Positions 27,101 to 34,641 of a stretch of 64,000 bases of DNA are shown here, in pieces. Numbering within the stretch: position 1 is the stretch's first letter; every line of letters starts with the position of its first letter. The position numbers were made by a program, and so were the translations under genes. The notes beneath the pieces are model-generated. The model was not told where the DNA came from, made no database searches, and saw only the letters and a program-made list of their open reading frames with translations. The DNA comes from Flavobacterium aquatile LMG 4008 = ATCC 11947. GTDB lineage: Bacteria; Bacteroidota; Bacteroidia; Flavobacteriales; Flavobacteriaceae. The DNA lies in the NCBI RefSeq assembly GCF_000757385.1, contig NZ_JRHH01000003.1, forward strand, positions 792,389 to 856,388, read 5' to 3'.

Positions 27101-27203
27101 GAACACCTAAAAAAGAATAACCAATAGCTCCAAAAAGTACAATTGCTAAATTGATAACAATTGTAAATACGGGTCTTTTGATACTTAACGTTGATAAACT
27201 CAT
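24108..27203 (-). CDS. RND efflux pump, inner-membrane subunit (AcrB/HAE1 type)
   Basis: A 1031-residue proton-driven exporter with twelve expected membrane helices and two large periplasmic loops. The N-terminal SIKRPVFTIVINLAIVLFGAIGYSFLGVRE and the GLVVDDGIVVTENIYKKVEEG motif (proton-relay Asp pair) are characteristic, as is the C-terminal GLVTKNGILIVEFANQLREQG. The operon order is adaptor, pump, TolC, all on the minus strand. Substrates cannot be read from the sequence; drugs, dyes or lipids are all known for this class. Confidence 0.96.
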   Translation of the reverse strand: MSLSTLSIKRPVFTIVINLAIVLFGAIGYSFLGVREFPSIDPAQISIRTNYAGANSDIIESQITEPLEKAINSIDGIRNVTSSSIQGSSNITVEFNLDKNLEEAANDVRDKVSQAVRSLPQDIDAPPVVSKADADGQAIISMTVQSDTRTPLELSDYAENVIGQRLETIAGVSGIQIWGQKRYAMRLWIDPVKLASYGCTVAEVRDALNQQNVELPSGKLTGSSTELTVKTVGNLSKPEEFNNIIIRSEGEKIVRFSDVGYAELGAENIETKMSQSGLPLVGVAIVPLPGANYLDISKEFYAEFEKLKKDLPKDIKLNVVIDSTVFVKKSVVEVAETLGISILLVILIIYLFFRDWAIAFRPLIDIPVSLIATFFIMWLFGFSINVLTLLAIVLATGLVVDDGIVVTENIYKKVEEGMSPIEAAIKGSNEIFFAVISISITLAAVFLPVIFLEGFVGRLFREFGVVIGAAVLISAFVSLTLTPMLNAYLMKGGEQKKSKFYIKTEPYFEKLNSSYASYLNRFMKRKWLSFPIIAICFGLIYLFFSILQKETAPYDDRSALTMSITAPEGSSYEYTDKFMQEISRLVDDSIPEKKVSLIITSPGFGASTVNSGRVRIALSEPNERERSQKEIAEKLTKWTKQYPDAKTSVVEQPTIAVNRRGGLPIQYIIQAPNFEKLQEKIPLFMDEANKNETFSTVDVNLKFNKPEINVTINREKAESLGISVIDIAQTLQLSLSGQRFGYFMRSGKQYQVIGQFDQKDRSKPLDLTSMFVKNSSGQLIQMDNVVTIEEKSNPPQLYHNNRYMSATISAGLAPGKSINDGIDAMNEIKAKVLDDTFTTDLGGESRDFVESSSNTSFAFGLALLLIFLILAAQFESFIDPFIIILTVPMAVAGALFSLWLFDQTWNIFSQIGTVMLIGLVTKNGILIVEFANQLREQGKPKLEAILEASEARLRPILMTSLAIALGALPIAMSLGAASTSRIGMGVVIVGGTIFSLILTLFVIPALYLMWSKARKHYPEFDHIDEYEKSVK

Positions 27204-27214
27204 ATATTTTTATT

Positions 27215-27250
27215 TTCAGATTTTAGATTTCAGATTTAGTACTGAAAATC
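27215..27250. repeat. Degenerate phrase repeat between adaptor and RND genes
   Basis: The words TTCAGATTT, TTAGATTTCAGATTT and TACTGAAAATC follow one another in the 56-bp gap of an operon. The low-complexity pattern resembles other junction repeats in the window. Confidence 0.45.
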
Positions 27251-27259
27251 ATAAAATCA

Positions 27260-28321
27260 TTACTTTTTGATTCTTACTTTAACTGGTGTATCGGCTTTCA
27301 AACTCATAACACCACTTGTAATTATAGTGTCTCCTGCTTTTAAACCTGATAACACTAGAATAGAAGAATCGGTTCTTGTTGCAGTTTCTACCATCACTTC
27401 TTTGGCTTTTCCGTTTTCAGAAACAAAGACTTTTTTACCATTTTGAACAGGAACGATTGCTTCAGTTGGAATTACAATGGCGTCTTTTATAATTTCTAAT
27501 GGTAGTTCTACATTGGCATAAGTTCCTGCAAGAAGTTTTCCATCGCTATTTTCAGCGATTGCTCTTACTTGTAACGTTCTAGTATTTGCATCTACACTTG
27601 GTTCAATTGCATATACTTTGGCAGAGTATTTTTCGGTTGAACCTGTAACGGTAAAACTTAAATTACTATTAGGCTTTACTTGAGTTGCATATTTTTCTGG
27701 AATCGAAAATGTAATTTTTAATTTGGAAACATTTACTAAATTGGCAACCAGAATAGTAGGAGTAATGTAAGTTCCAGGCGAAATCGAACGTAATCCGATT
27801 TTACCAGAAAAAGGAGCTCGAACTGATGTTTTAGCAATTTGAGCCTGAATTAACTGACTTTGTGATTGTGCCGTTCTTAAATCTGCTCTAGAAATATCAT
27901 ATTCTTCTTGGCTTATTGCTTCTTTTTTAAGTAATAAACCTGCACGTCGTTCATTTTCAGATGCTAATCCTTGTTTGGTTTGCGCTTGGCGTAATTGTGC
28001 ACGAAGTTCGGCATCATTAACTTTAAAAAGTAATTGCCCTTTAGATACAAAACTACCTTCTTTAAAATTGATACTTTCAACAATTCCAGATACTTCGCTT
28101 CGAATTTCTACTTGCTCGTTGGCTTCAATAGAACCTGATAGTGACAGATTATTATCAAATGTTTCTGTTTTGGCTACAATGCCGCCAACAGTCATTTCTT
28201 TTCCTTTTCCACCTTTTCCTTTTGGATCTTCGGTTTCGCTTTTATTTTCTGTAATTCTATAGGCGATAAATGCACCAAGACCAATTATTAAAAGTGCGTA
28301 AACAAGGTATTTTATTTTCAT
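27260..28321 (-). CDS. RND efflux periplasmic adaptor (membrane fusion protein)
   Basis: A 353-residue HlyD/AcrA-type adaptor, first gene of the efflux operon. It has an N-terminal membrane anchor (MKIKYLVYALLIIGLGAFIAYRI), a lipoyl half-motif (SGIVESINFKEGSFVSKGQLLFKVND), a coiled-coil hairpin (AQLRQAQTKQGLASENERRAG), the second lipoyl half (VRAPFSGKIGLRSISPGTYI), then beta-barrel and C-terminal domains. I use the ATG at 28319-28321. An upstream Met at 28372 overlaps a -7 box (TACTTTTG, complement of 28370-28377), so it cannot be translated from that promoter. Confidence 0.93.
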   Translation of the reverse strand: MKIKYLVYALLIIGLGAFIAYRITENKSETEDPKGKGGKGKEMTVGGIVAKTETFDNNLSLSGSIEANEQVEIRSEVSGIVESINFKEGSFVSKGQLLFKVNDAELRAQLRQAQTKQGLASENERRAGLLLKKEAISQEEYDISRADLRTAQSQSQLIQAQIAKTSVRAPFSGKIGLRSISPGTYITPTILVANLVNVSKLKITFSIPEKYATQVKPNSNLSFTVTGSTEKYSAKVYAIEPSVDANTRTLQVRAIAENSDGKLLAGTYANVELPLEIIKDAIVIPTEAIVPVQNGKKVFVSENGKAKEVMVETATRTDSSILVLSGLKAGDTIITSGVMSLKADTPVKVRIKK

Positions 28322-28457
28322 AGCAGATAAATTATGAATGACTTTAGTATTCAAAAATTGTTTAATAAACAAAAGTAGATTTTAGGATTGGGAAAATTTT
28401 GGAAGTTAATTTTTATTTAACATTTGTAGATACAACATTAACATTTAGTAACAATTG

Positions 28458-30560
28458 TTAACTGATATAATTCCAAATATTCTTTTTAGCGCTCATTTCT
28501 ATAAAGATTTCACGCAATTTTTGATATTCTGGTTTTTCCATAGAAGCGTCCTCTTTTAATAATTTTATGGCGTATTCTCGAGCAACCATTAGAATATCTC
28601 GGTCTTTAACTAAATCGGCTATTTGTAAATTTAGAATACCACTTTGTTGTGTTCCTAAAATATCTCCTGGACCGCGAAGTTTCAAATCGACTTCGGCTAT
28701 TTCAAATCCGTCGTTGGTTTTGCACATGGTTTCTAATCTAGTTTTACTGTCGTTGCTCAATTTGAATCCAGTCATTAAAATACAATAACTTTGATCGGCA
28801 CCACGACCAACTCGACCTCGCAATTGATGCAGCTGAGATAATCCAAATCGTTCGGCACTTTCAATAACCATTACACTTGCATTTGGTACGTTAACACCAA
28901 CTTCAATAACCGTTGTTGCAACCATAATATTTGTTTTTCCAGCAACAAATCGTTGCATTTCGGCTTCTTTTTCGGCTGGTTTCATTTGTCCGTGAACAAT
29001 TGAGATAGAATAATTCGGCAAAGGAAAATCTCTAGAAATACTTTCATATCCATCCATCAAGTCTTTATAATCCTGTGTTGAACTTTCATTAATCAACGGA
29101 TATACAATATAAACTTGTCTTCCTTTAGCAATTTCATCTTTCAAAAACTTCCATACTTTTAATCGGTTGGAATCAAATCGATGTACCGTTTGAATTGGTT
29201 TTCTTCCTGGAGGCAATTCGTCAATAACAGAAATGTCTAAATCACCATACAAACTCATTGCTAAAGTTCTCGGAATAGGAGTAGCGGTCATCACTAAAAT
29301 GTGTGGCGGGATTTCGTTTTTCTTCCATAATTTAGAACGTTGTTCTACACCAAAACGATGTTGCTCATCTATAACTGCCAATCCTAAATTATGAAATTTT
29401 ACTTTATCTTCAAGTAAAGCATGAGTTCCAATTATTATATCTAATGTTCCGTTTTCTAATTGTTCGTGAATGATTTTTCTCTCGGCAGTTTTACTTGAAC
29501 CTGTTAATATTTTTATGTTGATATTTAAATCTTTAGCCAATTCGGTTAAACCGATAAAATGCTGATTGGCAAGAATTTCTGTTGGAGCCATTAAACAACT
29601 TTGAAAACCATTGTCTTTTGCTAAAAGCATACACATCAATGCCACAATCGTTTTTCCTGATCCAACATCGCCTTGAAGCAAACGATTCATTTGGGCATTA
29701 CTTCCCATGTCGTTTCTAATCTCTTTAATCACTCTTTTTTGAGCATTAGTCAATTCAAAAGGTAAATGATTGTTATAGAAATCGGTGAAATTAGTTCCAA
29801 CTTTATCAAATGGATGTCCTTTAATTTTGTGTTTTCGAATTAAGTTTTTGGTAATTAATTGCAATTGAATAAAAAACAATTCTTCAAATTTTAATCGAAA
29901 TTGGGCTTTCGCCAAAAGTTCCTGACTTTTCGGAAAATGTATGTTGAACATCGCTTCATTTTTAGAAATTAATTTCAAATTATCTAAAATATTGGATGGT
30001 AAAGTCTCTATAAATTGGGCTTTGGTTTCAATAAAAAGTTGTTGCATGGCTTTGTTTACAACTCTATTGGTAATGCCGCGTTGCGTTAGTTTTTCGGTAC
30101 TTGGATAAACTGGTTGCATGGCACTTCTTAAACTTGCTTTATGCTCAGCCAACAATTCCATTTCTGGATGTGCCATTGAATATTGGCTACCATAATTGGA
30201 TGTTTTTCCAAAAATCACATAAACTTCATTGAGTTTTAAACTTTCACGAATCCATTTTACACCTTGAAACCATGTTAAATCCATTTGCCCAGTTTCGTCG
30301 GTAAAAGTTGCTACTAATCGCTTTTGATTTTTACCAAATTCAACTGTTTTCATATGAATTATTTTGCCAATAATTTGAACTTCGGCAGTTGTTCCTTGTA
30401 ATTCATTGATTTTGTAGTAACGAGTTCGGTCAATGTATCTATTTGGAAATAAATTCATTAAATCTCCATAGCGATGAATATTGAGTTCTTTTCGAAGCAA
30501 TTCGCCACGAGAAGGACCAATACCTTTTAGATATTCTATAGGAGTTTGTAATGGATTCAT
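28458..30560 (-). CDS. recG: ATP-dependent DNA helicase RecG
   Basis: A 700-residue RecG that remodels stalled replication forks and Holliday junctions. The N-terminal wedge/OB domain (about residues 1-200, IGKIIHMKTVEFG) precedes helicase motif I (LQGDVGSGKT), motif Ia (LMAPTEILANQH), motif II DEQH, motif III (VMTATPIPRT), and motifs V/VI (ATTVIEVGVNVPNA, QLRGRVGRG). Full length for the family. The gene is alone on the minus strand; the 364-bp gap to the next gene is extremely AT-rich. Confidence 0.97.
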   Translation of the reverse strand: MNPLQTPIEYLKGIGPSRGELLRKELNIHRYGDLMNLFPNRYIDRTRYYKINELQGTTAEVQIIGKIIHMKTVEFGKNQKRLVATFTDETGQMDLTWFQGVKWIRESLKLNEVYVIFGKTSNYGSQYSMAHPEMELLAEHKASLRSAMQPVYPSTEKLTQRGITNRVVNKAMQQLFIETKAQFIETLPSNILDNLKLISKNEAMFNIHFPKSQELLAKAQFRLKFEELFFIQLQLITKNLIRKHKIKGHPFDKVGTNFTDFYNNHLPFELTNAQKRVIKEIRNDMGSNAQMNRLLQGDVGSGKTIVALMCMLLAKDNGFQSCLMAPTEILANQHFIGLTELAKDLNINIKILTGSSKTAERKIIHEQLENGTLDIIIGTHALLEDKVKFHNLGLAVIDEQHRFGVEQRSKLWKKNEIPPHILVMTATPIPRTLAMSLYGDLDISVIDELPPGRKPIQTVHRFDSNRLKVWKFLKDEIAKGRQVYIVYPLINESSTQDYKDLMDGYESISRDFPLPNYSISIVHGQMKPAEKEAEMQRFVAGKTNIMVATTVIEVGVNVPNASVMVIESAERFGLSQLHQLRGRVGRGADQSYCILMTGFKLSNDSKTRLETMCKTNDGFEIAEVDLKLRGPGDILGTQQSGILNLQIADLVKDRDILMVAREYAIKLLKEDASMEKPEYQKLREIFIEMSAKKNIWNYIS

Positions 30561-30695
30561 TTAAATAGCAATTGGAATATTATTTCAATAAAGCGAAGAT
30601 AGATTTTTATTGTATAAACTGAAAACGTTTTAATGTATAAATAGCTAACTTGAATTTAGAATGATAATGAGATTTAATTAATGTTTTTTATATAA

Positions 30696-30844
30696 AAATT
30701 GATGATTTTTATTAATTTTTATATAATGTCTATATATTTATTTATATGTTTTATTAATTAATATATAAATAGTATTGATTAATAAATAAAATGTATTAAA
30801 AAATTAATAAAAGTTATTAATTAATTGATAAAAATCATCAATTT
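30696..30844. repeat. Long AT-rich inverted repeat between recG and the M1 peptidase gene
   Basis: In the 364-bp gap 30561-30924 the arms 30696-30717 and 30823-30844 pair over 22 positions, 17 of them perfect at the outer end and one a G-T wobble. The 105 bp between them are almost pure A/T with further short symmetries. Nothing codes here. It could be a cruciform-forming site, a remnant of a small element, or a hairpin in a divergent leader. The rest of the gap shows only AT-rich DNA and a -7-like TATATTTG close to the M1 start. Confidence 0.7.
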
Positions 30845-30924
30845 ACCACGTCTTTTTAAACCTTTTGATAAAATGTCGAAGCAATGTAAAAGTCTGTTTA
30901 TATTTGTAATTCAATTAAAATGCT

Positions 30925-33009
30925 ATGAAATATTTAATTCTGCTTTTCTTTTCAATGCTATCATTTGGTCAACAAACAAGTAAAGTTGATTTCAAAAAAG
31001 CTTTTGTCGATATCAAAATCAATTCAAATGAAAAGCATGTTTCTGGAAAAGTCACTTATGAATTTGTTGTAATTGAGCCTGTTGACACCATTAGAATTGA
31101 TGCTGTAAATAGTGAATTTTCAGATTTAGTAATTAATGGAAAAGTTGTCAATTTTAAATCTACTAAAAAGGATTTGTTACTATTTGAAGGATTTAAAATA
31201 GGAAAAAATAAAGTTACTTTTAGTTATTCAGCACAACCAAAACAAACAATGTATTTTACTGGAATTGGACAAGGACAACAAGTTTGGACACAAGGTCAAG
31301 GAAAATACACAAGTCATTGGTTGCCAAGTTTTGACGATGTAAATGAGAAGGTGATTTTTAATATGAAAGTAACTTACAACGAAGCATTTGAAATAATTTC
31401 TAACGGAACTTTGGTTAAAAACGAAGCAAATTCTAATTATAAAACGGTTCATTTTGAAATGCAAAAACCAATGTCTTCCTATTTGGTTATGATAGCGATT
31501 GGTGATTTTCTTCATAAAACAGAACGATCTAATTCTGGAATTCCTTTAGAAAATTATTATAAACCTGTTGATGAAAATAAATACCAATATACTTACAAAA
31601 ATTCGACAGAGATTTTTGATTTCCTTGAAAAAGAAATAGGAGTCAAGTATCCGTGGAAAGTGTATCGTCAAGTTCCAGTAGAAGATTTTCTTTATGCCGG
31701 AATGGAAAACACATCTGCAACGATTTTCGCACAAGATTATGTTGTTGATGAAAGCGGATTTAATGATAGAAATTATTTGAATGTCAATGCTCATGAGTTG
31801 GCACATCAATGGTTTGGCGATTTGGTTACAGCGAAATCAGGAAAACATCATTGGCTTCAAGAAGGTTTTGCAACTTATTATGCTTTGCTAGCAGAACGAA
31901 AAGTTTTTGGTGACGATTACTTTTATAATCAGTTATATAGTTACGCCAATAGATTAAAAATTGCAGCTAAAACCGATTCAATTCCAGTGATGAATGAAAA
32001 AGCTAGTTCACTGAGCTTTTATCAAAAAGGTGCTTGGGCTTTACATTTTGTAAAAGAATCAATTGGAGCGAAGAAGTTTAAAAAAGCAGTTAAAAATTAT
32101 TTGAAGAAATACCAATATAAAAATGCTGAAACTGATGATTTTTTAGCCGAAATTAAAAAAGTATCTGATTTTGATACAGAACAATTCAAGAAAGTTTGGT
32201 TGGAAGATTACAAATATCCTGCAAATGATATCAATTTTCTTTTGACAAAAAATGGATACCTACGTGATTTATTAAAACTGCAAAGTGAACGAAAAACATC
32301 TTTAGAAAACAAATACAATTTGTTAAAAACAGTTTTAGAATCAGATGGATATTTTCCTTTAAAAATTGAAGTTATTTATCAAATTAGAAGTGAATCTTTT
32401 GATAAAGTTTCTGAGTTGTTTAAAATTGCGATGAAATCTAATGATGTTGCTATTCGTAAAGCAGTTGCTGAAACACTATCTAAAGTTCCTTTTTCATTTA
32501 AATCAGATTACGAAACATTATTACATGATAAATCGTATGACACAAAGCAAGCTGCGTTTGTGACTTTATGGAAAAATTTTCCTGAGGAGCAAAGTAAGTA
32601 TTTAGAAATTGCTAAAAATTGGCAAGGCAGAAATGATAAAGAATTAAGAATACTTTATTTAACGGCTTGTATAAATTATGCTGATGTTCACGAACAAGAT
32701 GATCAAATGGCGTCGATTAATGCTTTAAAAGCTTTAAGTGAATTAAAAAATTACACTTCACCAAGTTATGAAAGTTCGGTTCGCCAAAACGCGTTAGAGA
32801 GTTTTCTTTCACTTTATCCAGAGAATGATGAAGTTCTTAAAAACTTAGTAAACGCTACAACACATCATAAATGGCAGTTTACCAAATATGCTCGAGATAA
32901 AATTAGAGAATTGATCAAAAAAGAATCGTATTTTATCTTGTTCGAAAATTTGCTTTCAAGTTTACCCGAAGACGAACATTTTCAACTAAAACGTTTACTT
33001 GTAAAATAA
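30925..33009 (+). CDS. M1 family aminopeptidase, exported
   Basis: A 694-residue zinc aminopeptidase. The signal peptide is MKYLILLFFSMLSFGQ. The GAMEN-equivalent AGMEN is at residues 258-262 and the zinc motif HELAH at 290-294, followed about 19 residues later by a Glu in LQEGFATYYA. C-terminal residues about 420-690 are a HEAT-like helical domain with degenerate repeats. It trims N-terminal residues from peptides in the periplasm or outside. Single gene, divergent from recG. Confidence 0.95.
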   Translation: MKYLILLFFSMLSFGQQTSKVDFKKAFVDIKINSNEKHVSGKVTYEFVVIEPVDTIRIDAVNSEFSDLVINGKVVNFKSTKKDLLLFEGFKIGKNKVTFSYSAQPKQTMYFTGIGQGQQVWTQGQGKYTSHWLPSFDDVNEKVIFNMKVTYNEAFEIISNGTLVKNEANSNYKTVHFEMQKPMSSYLVMIAIGDFLHKTERSNSGIPLENYYKPVDENKYQYTYKNSTEIFDFLEKEIGVKYPWKVYRQVPVEDFLYAGMENTSATIFAQDYVVDESGFNDRNYLNVNAHELAHQWFGDLVTAKSGKHHWLQEGFATYYALLAERKVFGDDYFYNQLYSYANRLKIAAKTDSIPVMNEKASSLSFYQKGAWALHFVKESIGAKKFKKAVKNYLKKYQYKNAETDDFLAEIKKVSDFDTEQFKKVWLEDYKYPANDINFLLTKNGYLRDLLKLQSERKTSLENKYNLLKTVLESDGYFPLKIEVIYQIRSESFDKVSELFKIAMKSNDVAIRKAVAETLSKVPFSFKSDYETLLHDKSYDTKQAAFVTLWKNFPEEQSKYLEIAKNWQGRNDKELRILYLTACINYADVHEQDDQMASINALKALSELKNYTSPSYESSVRQNALESFLSLYPENDEVLKNLVNATTHHKWQFTKYARDKIRELIKKESYFILFENLLSSLPEDEHFQLKRLLVK

Positions 33010-33114
33010 TTAGGTTGTGTTAAATATTTAGATAAATTAATTAAAAAAAGCTTGCTTTTCACGCAACCAAATCAACATTTTTGCATCTTTGCAGTATAAA
33101 GTGTATTTACAAAT

Positions 33115-33948
33115 ATGAAAAAAATTATTGCATTAATAGCTCTAGTTACAATTGGTTTATCTTGTTCAACAGATGTTGATACTAATGGAAGTTTTGGCAA
33201 CTCTAAAATTGTTGGTTTTTTAAAACCAATTCAAAATGTTACTCATGTTGAAGATGAAGGTGTAGTTTTAAAACAATTTCCCTTTGATTTACTAAGCAAT
33301 GGTAATGGTAATGGTTCTACGTTTAATGAGGATGTAACAATAACGTTTACGGTAGATGACGTTTTAAGTACAGCAACGGCTGGGTTGGAGTATGATTGGG
33401 TAAATGATTCAAATCAAGTGGTTATTCCTGCAGGACAAACTTATGGTTCACTACCATTAAATATTAATACCGGAAATTTTAATGACCTTCAAAATACATC
33501 TTTAGTATTAACAATGACTTCTGTAGATAAAGAAGGTTTTGTAATTTCAAGTCAAAATAAGAAATTAATAATAAATTTTGTTAAATGCCTTTCCTCAATT
33601 GAAGGAGTTTATAATGTTGTTGTGACAAGAGAAGACGGTGTTGTTAAGACATTTTATAACGAAAGTATTGAATATGTTTCTGCAAATTATTACAAAACCA
33701 CAACTACTGGACATTGGCCTCTAAATTCAATTGCTACTAATCAAGGATTTTTCCTTTCTGATGTTTGTGGCACTATTCAAGTAGCATCACAAAGTCTTGC
33801 ACAAGGATCTTATACTAATATTGTGAGAGGATTGTCGTTTGACGGTCACGATGGAGAAGTAATTGATGAAAATAGTTTTCAAGTAACTTATGAAATTACA
33901 TTTGCAACAGGAAATATGACGTATACAAGTGTTTATACAAGAATTTAA
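33115..33948 (+). CDS. Lipoprotein of unknown function
   Basis: A 277-residue lipoprotein with lipobox IGLSC (Cys at residue 17). The N-terminal half reads like a Calx-beta or DUF4843/DUF1735-type beta-sandwich (TFNEDVTITFTVDDV, VVIPAGQTYGSLPLNI), a module common in Bacteroidota surface lipoproteins. The C-terminal half (SIEGVYNVVVTREDGVV, YEITFATGNMTYTSVYTRI) is a second beta domain. Possible promoter elements are TTG near 33052 and CATTTTTG/CATCTTTG at 33076-33091. The function is not known; no susCD partner is adjacent. Confidence 0.8.
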   Translation: MKKIIALIALVTIGLSCSTDVDTNGSFGNSKIVGFLKPIQNVTHVEDEGVVLKQFPFDLLSNGNGNGSTFNEDVTITFTVDDVLSTATAGLEYDWVNDSNQVVIPAGQTYGSLPLNINTGNFNDLQNTSLVLTMTSVDKEGFVISSQNKKLIINFVKCLSSIEGVYNVVVTREDGVVKTFYNESIEYVSANYYKTTTTGHWPLNSIATNQGFFLSDVCGTIQVASQSLAQGSYTNIVRGLSFDGHDGEVIDENSFQVTYEITFATGNMTYTSVYTRI

Positions 33949-33977
33949 AGTTTAAATTATATAAATTAGATTAAACA

Positions 33978-34008
33978 AAAAGCCTTCCAATTCGGAAGGC
34001 TTTTTTTA
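33978..34008. terminator. Terminator between the lipoprotein and the gene at 34006
   Basis: The stem AAAAGCCTTCC / GGAAGGCTTTTT with loop AATTC and T-runs on both strands ends both convergent genes. Confidence 0.92.
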
Positions 34009-34527
34009 TAAAAATTCTTTGACTTCGGTTTTCAAATAACTCAAGGCTATATTTGTTGCCGATTCACCTTCAAATAAATTACTTAAAATGGCTTCTCTAA
34101 GTTTATCAGAGTTAGCAATTTCAACACTCATTGTAGTTTTTCTAATGTTTTGAATGATAGTGTTTTTAGCCGATGAAATCATTAACCAACATTCGTCTGA
34201 GACATATATTTGTTGTGTTAAATTGTGCTCATATTCTTGCTCAATATGCTGAATTAATAAATGTTGATACTGTACTTTATCATCACTTAAAGGCGCCACT
34301 CTTATTAATAATTTTGCTGGATTAATTCGTTCAAGAAGTAATGCCAATCGTTCATAAGCTTGAAGTTTTAATGGTAACGCTTGCTTCTGATTTTCTTTTA
34401 GCAAATTAAAACGTCTTCTTTTTTCTTCACTTTCGGTAAATGTTTGAAACGAATAATAAGCCACAGCACCAGTAATTAATGCTGGTAACGTGTAAAAAGC
34501 CAATTCAATTATTTTATCAGTATTCAT
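34006..34527 (-). CDS. Conserved small membrane-anchored protein, function unknown
   Basis: A 173-residue protein with one N-terminal hydrophobic helix (LAFYTLPALITGAVAYYSF) followed by a charged helix (SEEKRRRFNLLKENQKQALPLKLQAYERLALLLERINP) and an all-helical domain. It looks like a Flavobacteriia-specific hypothetical family that often lies next to the UvrD/PcrA gene, here divergent. A -7 box (TATATTTG, complement of 34564-34571) lies upstream. No catalytic motif is visible. Confidence 0.75.
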   Translation of the reverse strand: MNTDKIIELAFYTLPALITGAVAYYSFQTFTESEEKRRRFNLLKENQKQALPLKLQAYERLALLLERINPAKLLIRVAPLSDDKVQYQHLLIQHIEQEYEHNLTQQIYVSDECWLMISSAKNTIIQNIRKTTMSVEIANSDKLREAILSNLFEGESATNIALSYLKTEVKEFL

Positions 34528-34594
34528 TTTTTGTACTATTTTTTGGTTTCTTTAATTTGTTGACAAATATAATAGAATAAACCATAAAAATATA

Positions 34595-34625
34595 TTGCAA
34601 TTCAAATGTAGTAAACGTAAATTTG
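34595..34625 (+). promoter_or_regulatory. Promoter of the UvrD/PcrA helicase gene
   Basis: TTG at 34595-34597, 20-bp spacer, TAAATTTG at 34618-34625; the ATG at 34642 follows with a leader of about 10 bases. Confidence 0.82.
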
Positions 34626-34641
34626 AACTTTATTTTTTTCT

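Noticed and set aside
24108..27203. Plus-strand frames inside the RND gene
   Set aside because: Short, without homology-like features, and antisense to a fully conserved gene.
30561..30924. AT-rich gap as oriC or a prophage att site
   Set aside because: No DnaA boxes, no integrase and no direct-repeat att pair; only an inverted repeat.
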